Assembly: GCA_002491225.1 (NCBI GenBank)
Contig: DKVN01000152.1
Span: 1-28,251, forward strand
Direction of reading: 5' to 3'
DNA length: 28,251 nucleotides
Origin: Faecalibacterium sp. UBA7177
Lineage (GTDB): Bacteria > Bacillota > Clostridia > Oscillospirales > Ruminococcaceae
Shown here: in pieces, positions 8,766 to 17,531 of the stretch
Position numbering within the stretch: position 1 is the first letter of the stretch
Layout of the letters: every line of letters begins with the position of its first letter
Made by a program: the position numbers and the translations under genes
The notes under the pieces: model-generated
The model's input: only the letters and a program-made list of their open reading frames with translations
What the model was told of the DNA's origin: nothing
The model's database searches: none

Positions 8766-8940
8766 GGATGGGCTGGTTTGCAAAATAGAGGGGTGTGGGC
8801 GCCGCGGGCGCGGGCGGGAGTTGCCGCCCGGCCCGCGGCGTCCGTGTGTTTTGCGGACATCCGGCCCACAGCGCCCGCGCGGCGCGGCAGGAAAGATGCG
8901 CGCCGGAACTGTGAAGAAAATGTAAAAATTACCAAAGAAC
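8766..8940. other. intergenic region with GC-rich hairpin
   Basis: No gene is seen between the leu terminator and the efflux promoter. CGCCGCGGGC (8800-8809) pairs with GCCCGCGGCG (8831-8840), and CGGGCGG (8811-8817) with CCGCCCG (8824-8830), making a nearly unbroken 17-bp stem. There is no adjacent T run, so it is not a standard terminator. It may insulate the two operons or be a chromosomal repeat. Confidence 0.5.
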
Positions 8941-8969
8941 TTGCCTCGCACTTGGCAGAGGTGTATACT
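8941..8969 (+). promoter_or_regulatory. promoter of the RND-tetR operon
   Basis: TTGCCT (8941-8946) and TATACT (8964-8969) are 17 bp apart. Predicted transcription start near 8976, directly at the edge of the palindromic operator. Confidence 0.75.
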
Positions 8970-8978
8970 GAAACCGCG

Positions 8979-9002
8979 TTCCGACCGACCGGTCGGTCGG
9001 AA
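8979..9002. promoter_or_regulatory. TetR-type operator, perfect 24-nt palindrome
   Basis: TTCCGACCGACC (8979-8990) is followed immediately by its exact reverse complement (8991-9002), built from repeated CCGA/TCGG units. GACCGACCGGTCGGTC-like palindromes are typical TetR-family operators. It lies 9 bp past the -10 box, over the transcription start, where a bound dimer would block initiation. The TetR-family gene at the end of this operon is the obvious candidate ligand, giving autoregulation. Confidence 0.85.
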
Positions 9003-9082
9003 TATTGGGCCCGCTGCACGGGGATGAGCGGAGCGGGCATGTTCGATCGTGGATCAATCTTCAATGAGGAGTGGCCTGCCTT

Positions 9083-12000
9083 ATGCCAAAATACTGCGTC
9101 AAAAAACCGTTCACCGTGGTGGTGGCGGTGATCATGGTGCTGGTGCTGGGCGTCATCAGCTTTATGAATATGACCACCGACCTGCTGCCCACCATCGAGC
9201 TGCCCTATGTGGTGGTGGTCACCACCTACCCCGGCGCGAGCCCCGAGCGGGTGGAGACCGGGGTCACCGCCGTGCTGGAGGCCGGGCTGGGCACGGTGAA
9301 CGGGGTGGCGGATGTGTCCAGCATCTCAAACGAGAACTACAGCATGATCATCCTCGAGTTTGAGAGCGGCAGCAATATGGACAGCGCGATGGTCAAGCTC
9401 TCCACCGCGGTGGATCAGGTCAAGGGCTACCTGCCGGACACGGCGGGCACCCCGATGCTGCTGGAGCTCTCGCCCGACATGCTGCCGGTCATGGTGGCCA
9501 GCGTGGACATGGAGGGCATGGACATCTATGAGCTCTCCAAGTTTGCCGAGGACACGGTGGTGCCCTACTTTGAGCGGCAGGCCGGGGTGGCCAGCGTGGA
9601 CAGCACCGGCCTTGTGGAAAAGACGGTGGAGGTGCGGCTGGACGAGGCCAGGATCGAGGCGCTGAACACCAGGGTGCTGGCCAGCGTGGACGAAAAGCTG
9701 GCTGACGCCCAAAAGGAGCTGGACGACGCCGCCAAAGAGGTGGCCGACGGTCAGGCCGAGCTGCAAAAGGGCAAGGACGAGCTGCAAAACAGCAAGGACG
9801 CGCTGGCCGACCAGCAGGCGACCTTGAGCGAGCAGCTGGCCCAGGGCAGCACCGAGCTGGACTCGGCCTCCGCCAAGCTCAACGCGATGCTGGCCGAGAA
9901 GGACAGTTTGACGGCGGAGAAGAAGATTGTGGAGGCGGCGGCCAAAAAGCCGGAGATGGAGGACAATTTGATCCTGCTTGGCAAGAGAATCCTTCAGGCC
10001 ACCGCTTTGCAAGAAGCTGAAACGAAAAAAATTGGGGTTTATGCTTCAAAGCTAATCATTGAGATGCCTGGCCTTGATTCACAAATTGCTACTGCGTATG
10101 CAAGTGCGGCATCAAGTGGAAATACCCAACAGATGACCGAGCTGGAAACAGCCTATCCGGGAATCGGTAATGCATATTCGCGTGCGCAGAATGCCGCAGC
10201 GACGGAAATAGGACAGATCGATGCAGAACTTTTACAAAAGGTAACTGATATACAGACAAGAGATCTCCCAATCGAAGATGCCCTTGGTGCGATCGGGGCC
10301 ATCACCGCTGAGCAGCTTGCCCAGGCGGGCAGCCAGATCCCGGGCGGCCTGCCCGCCGAACTGGCCGGTAAATCCGGCGCGGACATCGTCGCCGCTTACC
10401 GCCAGCTGGAGGGGATGGTGGCACTGTACGGCGATGACGCAGGCGTCGCCGCCCGCGCCGCCGAGATCGAGAGCCGCCTCAAGGTGCTCGCCCTCTCCCA
10501 GACCCAGCTGGAGCAGGCGCTGGCCGCCATCAAGGAAAACCAGACCAAGCTTGAGGAGGGCAAGCTCTCCGCCGCCATCGGCTTTGGCAGCGGCACCGCC
10601 CAGATGGCGGCCGCCGAGGCCAGCCTCGGAAGCGTGGAGGAGCAGCTGAAAAGCGCAGAGGAGCAGCTCAAGGACGCCCGCGAGCAGTTCGAGGACGCCC
10701 GCGCCGAGGCCTTCAAAAACGCCGATGTGAGCAAGCTCATTACAAAGGATATGCTCTCCGGCCTCATCCTGGCCCAGAACTTCGCCATGCCCGCGGGCTA
10801 CCTCTACCAGGGCGAGGATCAGTACCTGCTGCGGGTGGGCGATGCCTTCGACAGCGTCGAGGATCTCGAAAACGCCCTGCTGATGCACATGGACGTGGAC
10901 GGGGTGGGGGATGTGCGCCTCTCGGATGTCGCCACCGTCACCCTCATCGACAACGCGGGGGACAGCTACGCCAAGGTCAACGGCAACCAGGCGGTGGTGC
11001 TCAGCATCTCCAAGGCCTCCACCGCCGGTACCTCGGACGTCTCCAAGGCGCTCAACACCGCCATCGAGGAATTGGAGGCCGAGCACGAGGGCCTGCGCAT
11101 CGCCCCCCTGATGGATCAGGGCCAGTACATCAAGCTGATCGTTGACTCGGTGCTCTCCAACCTCGGCTGGGGCGCGGTGCTGGCCATCGCGGTGCTGGCG
11201 CTTTTCCTCAAGAGCCTGCGGCCCACCGCGGTGGTGGCCTTCAGCATCCCCATCAGCCTGATGTTTGCGGTGGTGCTGATGTATTTCAGCAATGTCACCC
11301 TCAACATCATCAGCCTTTCCGGTCTGGCGCTGGGGGTCGGCATGCTGGTGGATAACTCGATCGTCGTCATCGAAAACATCTACCGGCTGCGCAGCGAGGG
11401 CATGCCCGCCGCCCAGGCCGCGGTCAAGGGGGGCCAACCAGGTGGCCGGGGCTATCGCGGCCTCCACCCTCACCACCGTCTGCGTCTTTTTGCCCATCGT
11501 CTTTACCGAGGGGCTCACCCGGCAGCTCTTTACCGATATGGGCCTGACCATCGCCTACAGCCTCTGCGCCAGCCTGATCGTGGCGCTGACCCTGGTGCCC
11601 AGTATGGGCGCGACCCTTTTGAAAAAAGACGAAAAGCCGAAACGTCACCCCTGGTTTGACGCGCTGGTGGCCGGGTACGAAAAGACCCTGCGCTTCTGCC
11701 TCAAGTACAAGGCGGTGCCGCTGCTGGCGGCGGTGGCCCTGCTGGCGCTGGCGGTGTGGCAGACCACCCGCATGGGGCTGGAGTTTTTGCCCGAGATGGG
11801 CGGCAACCAGATGAGCGTCACGGTCACCGCCCCCGAGGAGGCCAGCAAGGAGGAGGCCTACGCGCTGGCCGACACCGTGATGGAGGCGGTGCAGCAGACC
11901 GACGGGGTCGAGCTGGTGGGGGCCGTCTCCTCCTCCGGCGGCATGTCGATGATGGGCGGCGGGGGCTCCGGCGGGGCCCAGAGCTTCAGCTACTATGTCA

Positions 12001-13238
12001 TTCTGGATGAGGAAGCGTCCAAAAATAACCAGGTCGCCGCCGACGCCATCCTCGAAAAAACCGCGAACCTTGACGCCGAAATCAGCGTCTCGACCTCGAA
12101 TATGGATATGTCCGCCCTCGGCGGCAGCGGCATGCAGCTGACCATCCAGGGCCGGGATCTCGACACCCTGCTCGATATCAGCGAGGAGATGATGGACCTT
12201 CTGGGCCAGGTGGAGGGCTTTGGCGAGATCACCAACGGCCAGGAGGAGGGCGACACCCAGATCCGCATCCGGGTGCATAAGGACGAGGCGATGCGCTACG
12301 GCCTGACCGTGGCGCAGATCTTCAGCGAGCTGTCCGACGCGCTGACCACCGAGGCCACCGCCACCACCCTGACGGTGGGCGGCGAGGAGTACGACGTGGT
12401 GGTGGTGGACGAGACCCACACGGTGGACCGGGACAACCTGATGGCCTACGAGTTCGAGACGACCACCACCAATGAGGACGGCGAGCAGGAGACCGAGACC
12501 CACACCCTCGGCGAGATGGCCTCGCTTGAGGAGGACACCGGCGTCGCCTCGATCCACCGCGACAACCAGACCCGCACCATGACCGTCTCGGCCGAGACCC
12601 TTGACGGCTACAACACCAGCCTGCTGGCCCGCGAGGTGGAAAAGCTGCTGGAGGGCTACCAGCCCCCGGCGGGCTACACGGTGGAGATCTCGGGCGAGAG
12701 CACCACCATCGCCGAGGCGATGGGCGATCTTGTGCTGATGATCCTCTTGGCGGTCGTCTTTATCTACCTCATCATGGTGGCTCAGTTCCAGAGCCTGCTC
12801 TCGCCCTTTATCGTCATGTTCACCATGCCGCTGGCCTTTACCGGCGGCCTGCTGGGCCTTTTGGCGGCAGGGCAGACCCTCTCGGTGATCTCGATGCTCG
12901 GCTTTTTGGTGCTGGCGGGCGTGGTGGTCAACAACGGCATCGTCTTTGTCGATTATGCCAACCAGCTGCGGCTCGAGGGGATGGAAAAGCGGGAGGCGCT
13001 GGTCGCGACCGGCAGATCCCGCATCCGGCCCATTTTGATGACCGCCCTCACCACCATCCTGGCCATGTGCACCATGGTCTTCAGCCAGGAGGCCAGCGCC
13101 GCCATGGCCCGGCCGATGGCCATCGTCACCATCGGGGGGCTTGCCTACGCCACCCTGCTCACCCTGTTGATCGTGCCGGTGCTGTATGACATCCTCTTCC
13201 GCCGCGAGCTGAAAAAGGTCGATCTGGGGGAGGAGTGA
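9083..13238 (+). CDS. HAE1-type RND efflux transporter with coiled-coil insertion, frameshifted
   Basis: A proton-driven exporter of drugs or amphiphiles in the cytoplasmic membrane. ATG 9083 follows GGAG (9068-9071). The frame is open to 11659 but RND homology jumps one frame in the G6 run at 11428-11433. Dropping one G restores a continuous 1384-residue protein (VKGANQVAGAIAAS across the joint). TM1 is residues 10-30; TM2-TM4 follow at about 690-770, with D757-N758 where AcrB has the proton-relay Asp pair. The second half repeats the layout and ends with VVVNNGIVFVDYANQLR near TM10. Typical RND pumps have about 1030 residues; the excess is a 350-residue, largely coiled-coil insertion at residues 200-550 in the first external domain. 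No separate membrane-fusion protein or outer channel is encoded nearby. As written, translation would stop after TM4, so this copy is either inactive, rescued by slippage, or a sequencing error. Confidence 0.88.
9985..10275 (+). other. low-GC segment inside the RND coiled-coil insertion
   Basis: Bases 10021-10260 contain 110 G/C of 240 by hand count (46%; two of the four 60-nt lines are 38%), against roughly two-thirds in the flanking gene. It encodes residues about 302-398, a helical stretch with several Gln/Thr/Ser, between the two Lys/Glu/Ala/Gln-rich coiled coils. The reading frame is intact throughout. It looks like a recombined or acquired module; boundaries are approximate. Confidence 0.6.
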
Positions 13239-13241
13239 GCC

Positions 13242-13853
13242 ATGCGGGACTATCCCAAAAAGGAGCGCGGCATCTTTGAGGGGGTGCTGGCCCTGGCCGA
13301 GGGCGGGGCCGACCTGCACCTCATCACGGTGCAGGACATCGCCCGCGCGGCCGGCATCGGCAAGGGCACCGTCTACGAATACTTCACCAGCAAGGAGGAC
13401 ATTCTGGCCGGTACCATCCTCTACTGCATCGAGGAGGAGTTGGACGGCATCGAGGAGGCCTTGCAGCGCGAGACCAGCTATGACGGTTGCCTTGCCTGCC
13501 TCGGCCGCTGGCTGGGGGAGGTGCTCGAGCAGCGGCTGGTGCGCTACCTCCTGATCATGGACAGCCTCCAGCGCTCGACCATGCAGGCCAGCGAGCGGTA
13601 CTGCGGCCAGGTGCACGCGCAAAGAGGCCGGATGCTGCAGATGGCCCGGCGGCTCGTCACGCTCGGCCGCGCCGAGGGGCGCATCCGGCCAGACTGCACC
13701 GATGACTACTGCCTCTACGTGCAGCGGGCCGCGCTGTCCGGGCTGGTGCTCAGCTGCGGCAGCCCGCTGCCCGGGGCAGGGCCCGAGCCGGGCCAGCAGG
13801 TGCGGCAGGCGCTTGCCTGCGCCCGGCAGCTGCTGCAGCGGGCGTTTGGATGA
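13242..13853 (+). CDS. TetR-family transcriptional regulator
   Basis: A 203-residue DNA-binding repressor. The N-terminal helix-turn-helix is clear: ITVQDIARAAGIGKGTVYEYF (residues 28-48), then TSKEDIL, the standard TetR_N pattern. The remaining residues form a helical ligand-binding/dimer domain with no family-specific match that I recognise. Its ribosome binding site (GGAGGAG, 13229-13235) overlaps the end of the RND gene, whose stop is 3 nt before ATG 13242, so translation is coupled and repressor level follows pump expression. By position it should bind the palindrome at 8979-9002 and be released by a pump substrate. A frameshift in the RND gene would uncouple it in part. The ligand is unknown. 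Confidence 0.92.
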   Translation: MRDYPKKERGIFEGVLALAEGGADLHLITVQDIARAAGIGKGTVYEYFTSKEDILAGTILYCIEEELDGIEEALQRETSYDGCLACLGRWLGEVLEQRLVRYLLIMDSLQRSTMQASERYCGQVHAQRGRMLQMARRLVTLGRAEGRIRPDCTDDYCLYVQRAALSGLVLSCGSPLPGAGPEPGQQVRQALACARQLLQRAFG

Positions 13854-13870
13854 ACAGCCGGTAAACAATG

Positions 13871-13916
13871 ACAAAAGGCCGGGGCGGTTTCGCGCGAAAC
13901 CGCCCCGGCCTTTTGT
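13871..13916. terminator. bidirectional intrinsic terminator between convergent genes
   Basis: The 46 bases form one perfect palindrome: ACAAAAGGCCGGGGCGG begins the left arm (13871-13892), matched by 13895-13916. The A-run and T-run at its ends provide U tracts on both strands, serving tetR (+) and the DUF4317 gene (-). Confidence 0.92.
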
Positions 13917-13947
13917 GCCTTTATGGATCAGTGGCAAAGCCCTGCGT

Positions 13948-15075
13948 TCACCCCACCGGGATCCCGTTGACCGTCAGGGTCTCGTCCACCGGGATCAGCA
14001 GGTACCGCCGCCCGTCGATCACCCGCGTCTCAACAAGGGCACTCTGCTCGGGCGAGACCGAGACGGTCACATCGGCGGTCTTCACCTCAAACCGCTTGGG
14101 GTCGATCAGGTTGGCGGGGCTCAGGGCGGCGTCGGGACCAAACTGCTCCCGGCAGCTCTCGCAAAAGGCGGCGGCCTTCTCCTCAGCCACCCCGCAGCTT
14201 TGCAGCAATTCGCCCATCCGGCGCACCGGGATGGCCAGCGGCTCGGGGCTTTTGCTCTCCTTGTGCTGCTCGATCTGTTCGCTCAGCTCCTCGTGCAGCG
14301 CCTGCACCACCTCGATGCCCTGCCCGCCCTCGAGCGCGTCGGCCAGCGCGGCGTGAAAAGCCTCCTGCTGCTGCGGGGCCGAGAGGGGCGGCTCGGTGCG
14401 GAAGATCGCGTCCAGAAAGGCGGGGTGCAGGTCCTCCGGCCGCCGGGTGTAAAAGAGGGCGCTGTACAGGTCGGCCGCGCGGTCGTTGAAGGCGGGGAAG
14501 ACAAAGCCCAGCTCGGGCGGGCCGACCATCTGGTTTGAGGCGCAGGTGTGAAATTCATTTTCGCCCGGGCAGAAGCCGAGCCCGCCCTTGCCGTCCCGCA
14601 CCGGGCAGACGCAGCAGATGATGTAAGAGAACAGCTCGTCCGAGGCGTCGGGCTGCACCTCGTCGTCTGTGCTGCGGTAGGGTACCTCGTAGGTGTCGTG
14701 GGCCAGCAGCACCAGACAGTTGCCCTCGGCGAGGTCGAGCGCGGCGACCACCCGCTCAAAAAAGGCCTGCTGGGCTGCGCCGTCCTGTAATTGGGAGTCC
14801 CGCAGCGCGCTCAGCAGCCGGTGCTCGTCGCTGTCCATTACCTGCTGGGTGGTGAATACGATGTCGATCAAATTTTTGCCCAGCGTGCCGGATAGTGCCT
14901 TTTTCAGCAGCCCAAGGTACTGCTCGGCCTCCTCCTGCGGCAGACGGCCCAGCGGGGCCTCGATCCAGGAAATAACCTCCTTTTGGCTGTTGACATAGCA
15001 GCCGTAGACGCTGCGGATATTGCTCTTTTCGGGCCGGAAACGGCGGCGCAGCTCGCTGATCTCTTTCTGGTTCAT
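13948..15075 (-). CDS. DUF4317 family protein
   Basis: A soluble 375-residue protein of a family widespread in Clostridia with no established function. The N-terminus MNQKEISELRRRFRPEKSNIRSVYGCYVN is characteristic of DUF4317. A Cys-containing stretch SYIICCVCPVRDGKGGLGF lies in the middle. There is no signal peptide or transmembrane helix. The frame stays open upstream to 15393, but those residues look like translated intergenic DNA; ATG 15075 is preceded by GTGAGG about 7 nt away and matches the family start. It is monocistronic, with its own promoter at 15139-15167 and the shared terminator at its end. Confidence 0.88.
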   Translation of the reverse strand: MNQKEISELRRRFRPEKSNIRSVYGCYVNSQKEVISWIEAPLGRLPQEEAEQYLGLLKKALSGTLGKNLIDIVFTTQQVMDSDEHRLLSALRDSQLQDGAAQQAFFERVVAALDLAEGNCLVLLAHDTYEVPYRSTDDEVQPDASDELFSYIICCVCPVRDGKGGLGFCPGENEFHTCASNQMVGPPELGFVFPAFNDRAADLYSALFYTRRPEDLHPAFLDAIFRTEPPLSAPQQQEAFHAALADALEGGQGIEVVQALHEELSEQIEQHKESKSPEPLAIPVRRMGELLQSCGVAEEKAAAFCESCREQFGPDAALSPANLIDPKRFEVKTADVTVSVSPEQSALVETRVIDGRRYLLIPVDETLTVNGIPVG

Positions 15076-15138
15076 GGCGATCCTCACTTTTGTGGTTGAT
15101 GGCGAGCCGGATTCAGGGCGGCCCGCGCGGCGTCTCTT

Positions 15139-15167
15139 ATTGTAATCGAAAATTGGCAAAATTTCAA
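15139..15167 (-). promoter_or_regulatory. promoter of the DUF4317 gene
   Basis: Read on the minus strand: TTGAAA (15167-15162), 17 bp, TACAAT (15144-15139). It lies about 65 nt before the start codon at 15075. Confidence 0.75.
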
Positions 15168-15209
15168 ACAGGGCGCGGGGCAGCCCGCGGGGGGAGGGCG
15201 TGGGGCAAA

Positions 15210-15280
15210 AGGGCCTTTTTCTCGCTTCCAGCCCGCCCGCGGTGCGCCGTGCGCCAAAATTTTTGCCGGGAAGGCCCTTT
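15210..15280. other. intergenic region with spaced inverted repeat
   Basis: Between the divergent DUF4317 and symporter promoters no gene is seen. AAAGGGCCTT near 15210 and AAGGCCCTTT near 15270 are inverted copies about 50 nt apart. It may be a paired operator or a chance feature of the GC-rich background. Confidence 0.3.
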
Positions 15281-15314
15281 CCCCCGGCAGAATCTCCAAA
15301 AATAAAACGGAGGG

Positions 15315-15343
15315 TATACAAACGGCAGGATTCGTGGTATAGT
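15315..15343 (+). promoter_or_regulatory. promoter of the symporter-pyr operon
   Basis: TATACA (15315-15320, 4 of 6 to consensus) and TATAGT (15338-15343) are 17 bp apart. The leader to ATG 15408 is about 55 nt, with no PyrR-type attenuator visible. Confidence 0.6.
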
Positions 15344-15407
15344 ATCAAAAGTTTGGGCTGAATTCCAGAGTACGACAACAAATCAAAGAGCAACAGGAGG
15401 AGTACAT

Positions 15408-16760
15408 ATGGGAAAGCAAACTACGCGCCCGGCCGCCTCGCTGGCCAAAAAGATGGGCATTTCGCTCGTCTGCGGCCTTGTCGTTGGTTTGGCAATGCTG
15501 TTTTTGAGAGAGTCGCTCACCGGCTCCGGCCAGTCGGCGGCATGGAAGGTCATCAATGATCTTTTGTTCCAGGACATCACCGCAGAGGGCGCCAGTTCCG
15601 CACTTGGTATTTTCTATTTGATCGGGCAGCTGTTTATCCGCTCTCTTCAGCTGATCATCGTTCCCATGGTTTTCACCTCCATTACATTGGCGATCGGACA
15701 GATCTCGGACACCAGAACGTTGGGGCGCATTTCCGCCAAAACCCTTATCTGGTTCCTCATCTGTTCTTTTTTTGCGCTTCTTTTGGCCTGCGTGGTGGGC
15801 AGCGCCCTGTTTAACGCCGGGGTCTTTACCGCCCAGATCGAGGGCCTGACCGGCAACGCCGGGCAGACCGGCTCCAATCCCCTCAACGTCATCCTCAACA
15901 TGGTGCCCTCCAACATTGTCAGCGCCTTCAGCAGCAACACGGCGGTGCTGGCTATCGTCTTTCTCGCGGTCTGCCTCGGGCTCTCGATGAACGCCCTCGG
16001 CGCGGAGAAAACCGCCACCCTGCGCAAGCTGGTGCAGGAGCTCAACGATGTGGTGGTCGTATTCCTCAACTATGTCATCAACAAGTTTGGGCCCATCGCC
16101 ATCTTCATGCTGCTGGTGCGCACCTTTGCCAGCTACGGCATCGACTATCTGCGCCCGGCGTTTGCCTATGTGGTCACCACCGTCATCCTGCTGCTGCTCT
16201 ACCTGGTGGTGGGCTACCCGCTGATCGTGGCGGTGGGCGCGCGCAAAAATCCCGTCACCTTCCTCAAAAAGATCAGCGAGGTGGCGGTGTTCGGCTTCTC
16301 CACCTCCTCCAGCGCCGCGGCCCTGCCGCTCAACTACAAGGCCTGCACCGAGGACCTCGGGGTGGATGAGACCATCGCCTCCTTCGTGCTGCCCCTGGGC
16401 ATGACCATCAACATGAACGGCACCGCCATCATGCAGGTCATCGCCACCGTCTTTATCGCGGGCTGCGCCGGGTACGCGATCAGCCTGCCCCAGCTTATCA
16501 TTATCGCCCTGCTGGCCCTGATCGCCTCGGCCGGCACCCCGGCCGCGCCGGGCGCGGGGGCCATCGTGCTGTTCACCATCCTCTCGGGCGTCAACTTCGT
16601 CAACGAGGGGGCGCTGCTGGCCTACTCGCTGATCCTGGCCATCAACCGGCCCATCGAGATGCTGGTCACCGCCCTCAACGTGGTGGGCGACGCCGTCACC
16701 AGCATCTGCGTGGCCAAGAGCGAGGGCAAGCTGGACGAGGCCGCCTACGACCGCAAGTAA
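15408..16760 (+). CDS. DAACS-family sodium/proton symporter, substrate uncertain
   Basis: A 450-residue secondary transporter of the dicarboxylate/amino acid:cation symporter family. It has the two re-entrant hairpin motifs (FGFSTSSSAAALPL, and ASAGTPAAPGAGAIVL) and the TM7 motif region TINMNGT (residues 333-339). The canonical NMDGT Asp is Asn337. In the TM8 signature NRPIEMLVTALNVVGD (413-428) the position equal to GltPh Arg397 is Val420, and Asp394 is Glu417, while Asn424 and Asp428 are kept. Arg397 binds the acidic side chain in aspartate/glutamate carriers, so a non-acidic substrate is likely, though this comparison is from memory. AGGAGGAG upstream of ATG 15408 fixes the start. Only 36 nt separate it from pyrK, without a terminator. 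Confidence 0.88.
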   Translation: MGKQTTRPAASLAKKMGISLVCGLVVGLAMLFLRESLTGSGQSAAWKVINDLLFQDITAEGASSALGIFYLIGQLFIRSLQLIIVPMVFTSITLAIGQISDTRTLGRISAKTLIWFLICSFFALLLACVVGSALFNAGVFTAQIEGLTGNAGQTGSNPLNVILNMVPSNIVSAFSSNTAVLAIVFLAVCLGLSMNALGAEKTATLRKLVQELNDVVVVFLNYVINKFGPIAIFMLLVRTFASYGIDYLRPAFAYVVTTVILLLLYLVVGYPLIVAVGARKNPVTFLKKISEVAVFGFSTSSSAAALPLNYKACTEDLGVDETIASFVLPLGMTINMNGTAIMQVIATVFIAGCAGYAISLPQLIIIALLALIASAGTPAAPGAGAIVLFTILSGVNFVNEGALLAYSLILAINRPIEMLVTALNVVGDAVTSICVAKSEGKLDEAAYDRK

Positions 16761-16796
16761 AATCGTTGTGATCTCCCCCAAAGGAGGCTTCCGCCC

Positions 16797-17531
16797 ATGA
16801 CACAGGGCCGCTATACCCTCACCGGCCGCGCGCCGCTCGCGAGAGACGTCTGGCAGCTGCGGCTGGCAGGGGACACCAGCGCCATCACCGCCCCCGGCCA
16901 GTTCGTCAACATCCAGCTGGACGGGTACTTTCTGCGCCGCCCCATCTCGGTCTGCGACTGGGACGATGAGGGCCTCACCCTCGTCTTGAAGGTGGTGGGG
17001 CAGGGCACCGGGGCGATGGCCGCCCTGCAGCCGGGCGCGCAGCTCGACCTGCTCTGCGGCCTGGGCAACGGGTTTGACCCTGCCCGGTGCGGCGCAAGGC
17101 CGCTGCTGATCGGCGGCGGGCTTGGGGCCGCGCCGCTCTATGGCCTCGCCAAAGCCCTGTGCGCACAGGGGGCCGCCCCGCGCGTGCTGCTCGGCTTTGG
17201 CAGCAGGGAAGAGGTTTTTTATCAGGAGGAATTCCGTGCGCTCGGCGTCGAAACGCTTTTGACCACCCTCGACGGCAGCGCCGGGGCAAAGGGCCTTGTC
17301 ACCGACGCGCTGCCCAAAGCGGGCAGCTTCGATACCTTCTGCGCCTGCGGGCCGCTGCCGATGCTGAAAGCGGTCTCGGCCGCGCTGCCGGGGCCGGGCT
17401 TTGTCAGCCTGGAGGAGCGGATGGGCTGCGGCTTTGGGGCCTGCATGGGCTGCAGCATCGAGACCAAAAGCGGCAGCCGCCGGGTGTGCAAGGACGGCCC
17501 GGTTTTTGCCAGGGAGGAGCTGCTATGGTGA
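16797..17531 (+). CDS. pyrK: dihydroorotate dehydrogenase B, electron-transfer subunit
   Basis: FAD- and 2Fe-2S-containing subunit that passes electrons from PyrD to NAD+. The 244 residues hold an N-terminal flavin-binding barrel with RRPISVCDWD (residue 45 region), the nucleotide-binding stretch LLIGGGLGAAPLYGLAKAL, and the C-terminal cluster motif CGFGACMGC...C (four Cys). This is the standard PyrK arrangement and length. AAGGAGG at 16781-16787 precedes ATG 16797. The gene overlaps pyrD by 7 nt (ATGGTGA), which ties the two subunits together in translation. Confidence 0.95.
   Translation: MTQGRYTLTGRAPLARDVWQLRLAGDTSAITAPGQFVNIQLDGYFLRRPISVCDWDDEGLTLVLKVVGQGTGAMAALQPGAQLDLLCGLGNGFDPARCGARPLLIGGGLGAAPLYGLAKALCAQGAAPRVLLGFGSREEVFYQEEFRALGVETLLTTLDGSAGAKGLVTDALPKAGSFDTFCACGPLPMLKAVSAALPGPGFVSLEERMGCGFGACMGCSIETKSGSRRVCKDGPVFAREELLW

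Noticed and set aside
6914..9064. 716-codon minus-strand open frame across leuD/leuB
   Set aside because: Antisense shadow with low-complexity translation; the plus-strand genes are certain.
11428..11433. Programmed -1 frameshift in the RND gene
   Set aside because: Homology requires skipping one base (+1), not slipping back by one, so a classical -1 site does not restore the product.
11424..13937. 837-codon open frame on the minus strand
   Set aside because: It lies opposite the RND and tetR genes, and its translation is rich in His, Gln, Gly and Arg as expected from the antisense of GC-rich codons; no motif or ribosome binding site.
15076..15393. N-terminal extension of the DUF4317 protein
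   Set aside because: The extension covers the promoter on the minus strand and reads as translated intergenic DNA; the family begins at the Met encoded at 15075.
15345..16781. 478-codon minus-strand open frame under the symporter
   Set aside because: The composition (runs of Gly, Gln, Asp, His) is that of an antisense frame; the plus strand encodes a clear DAACS protein.
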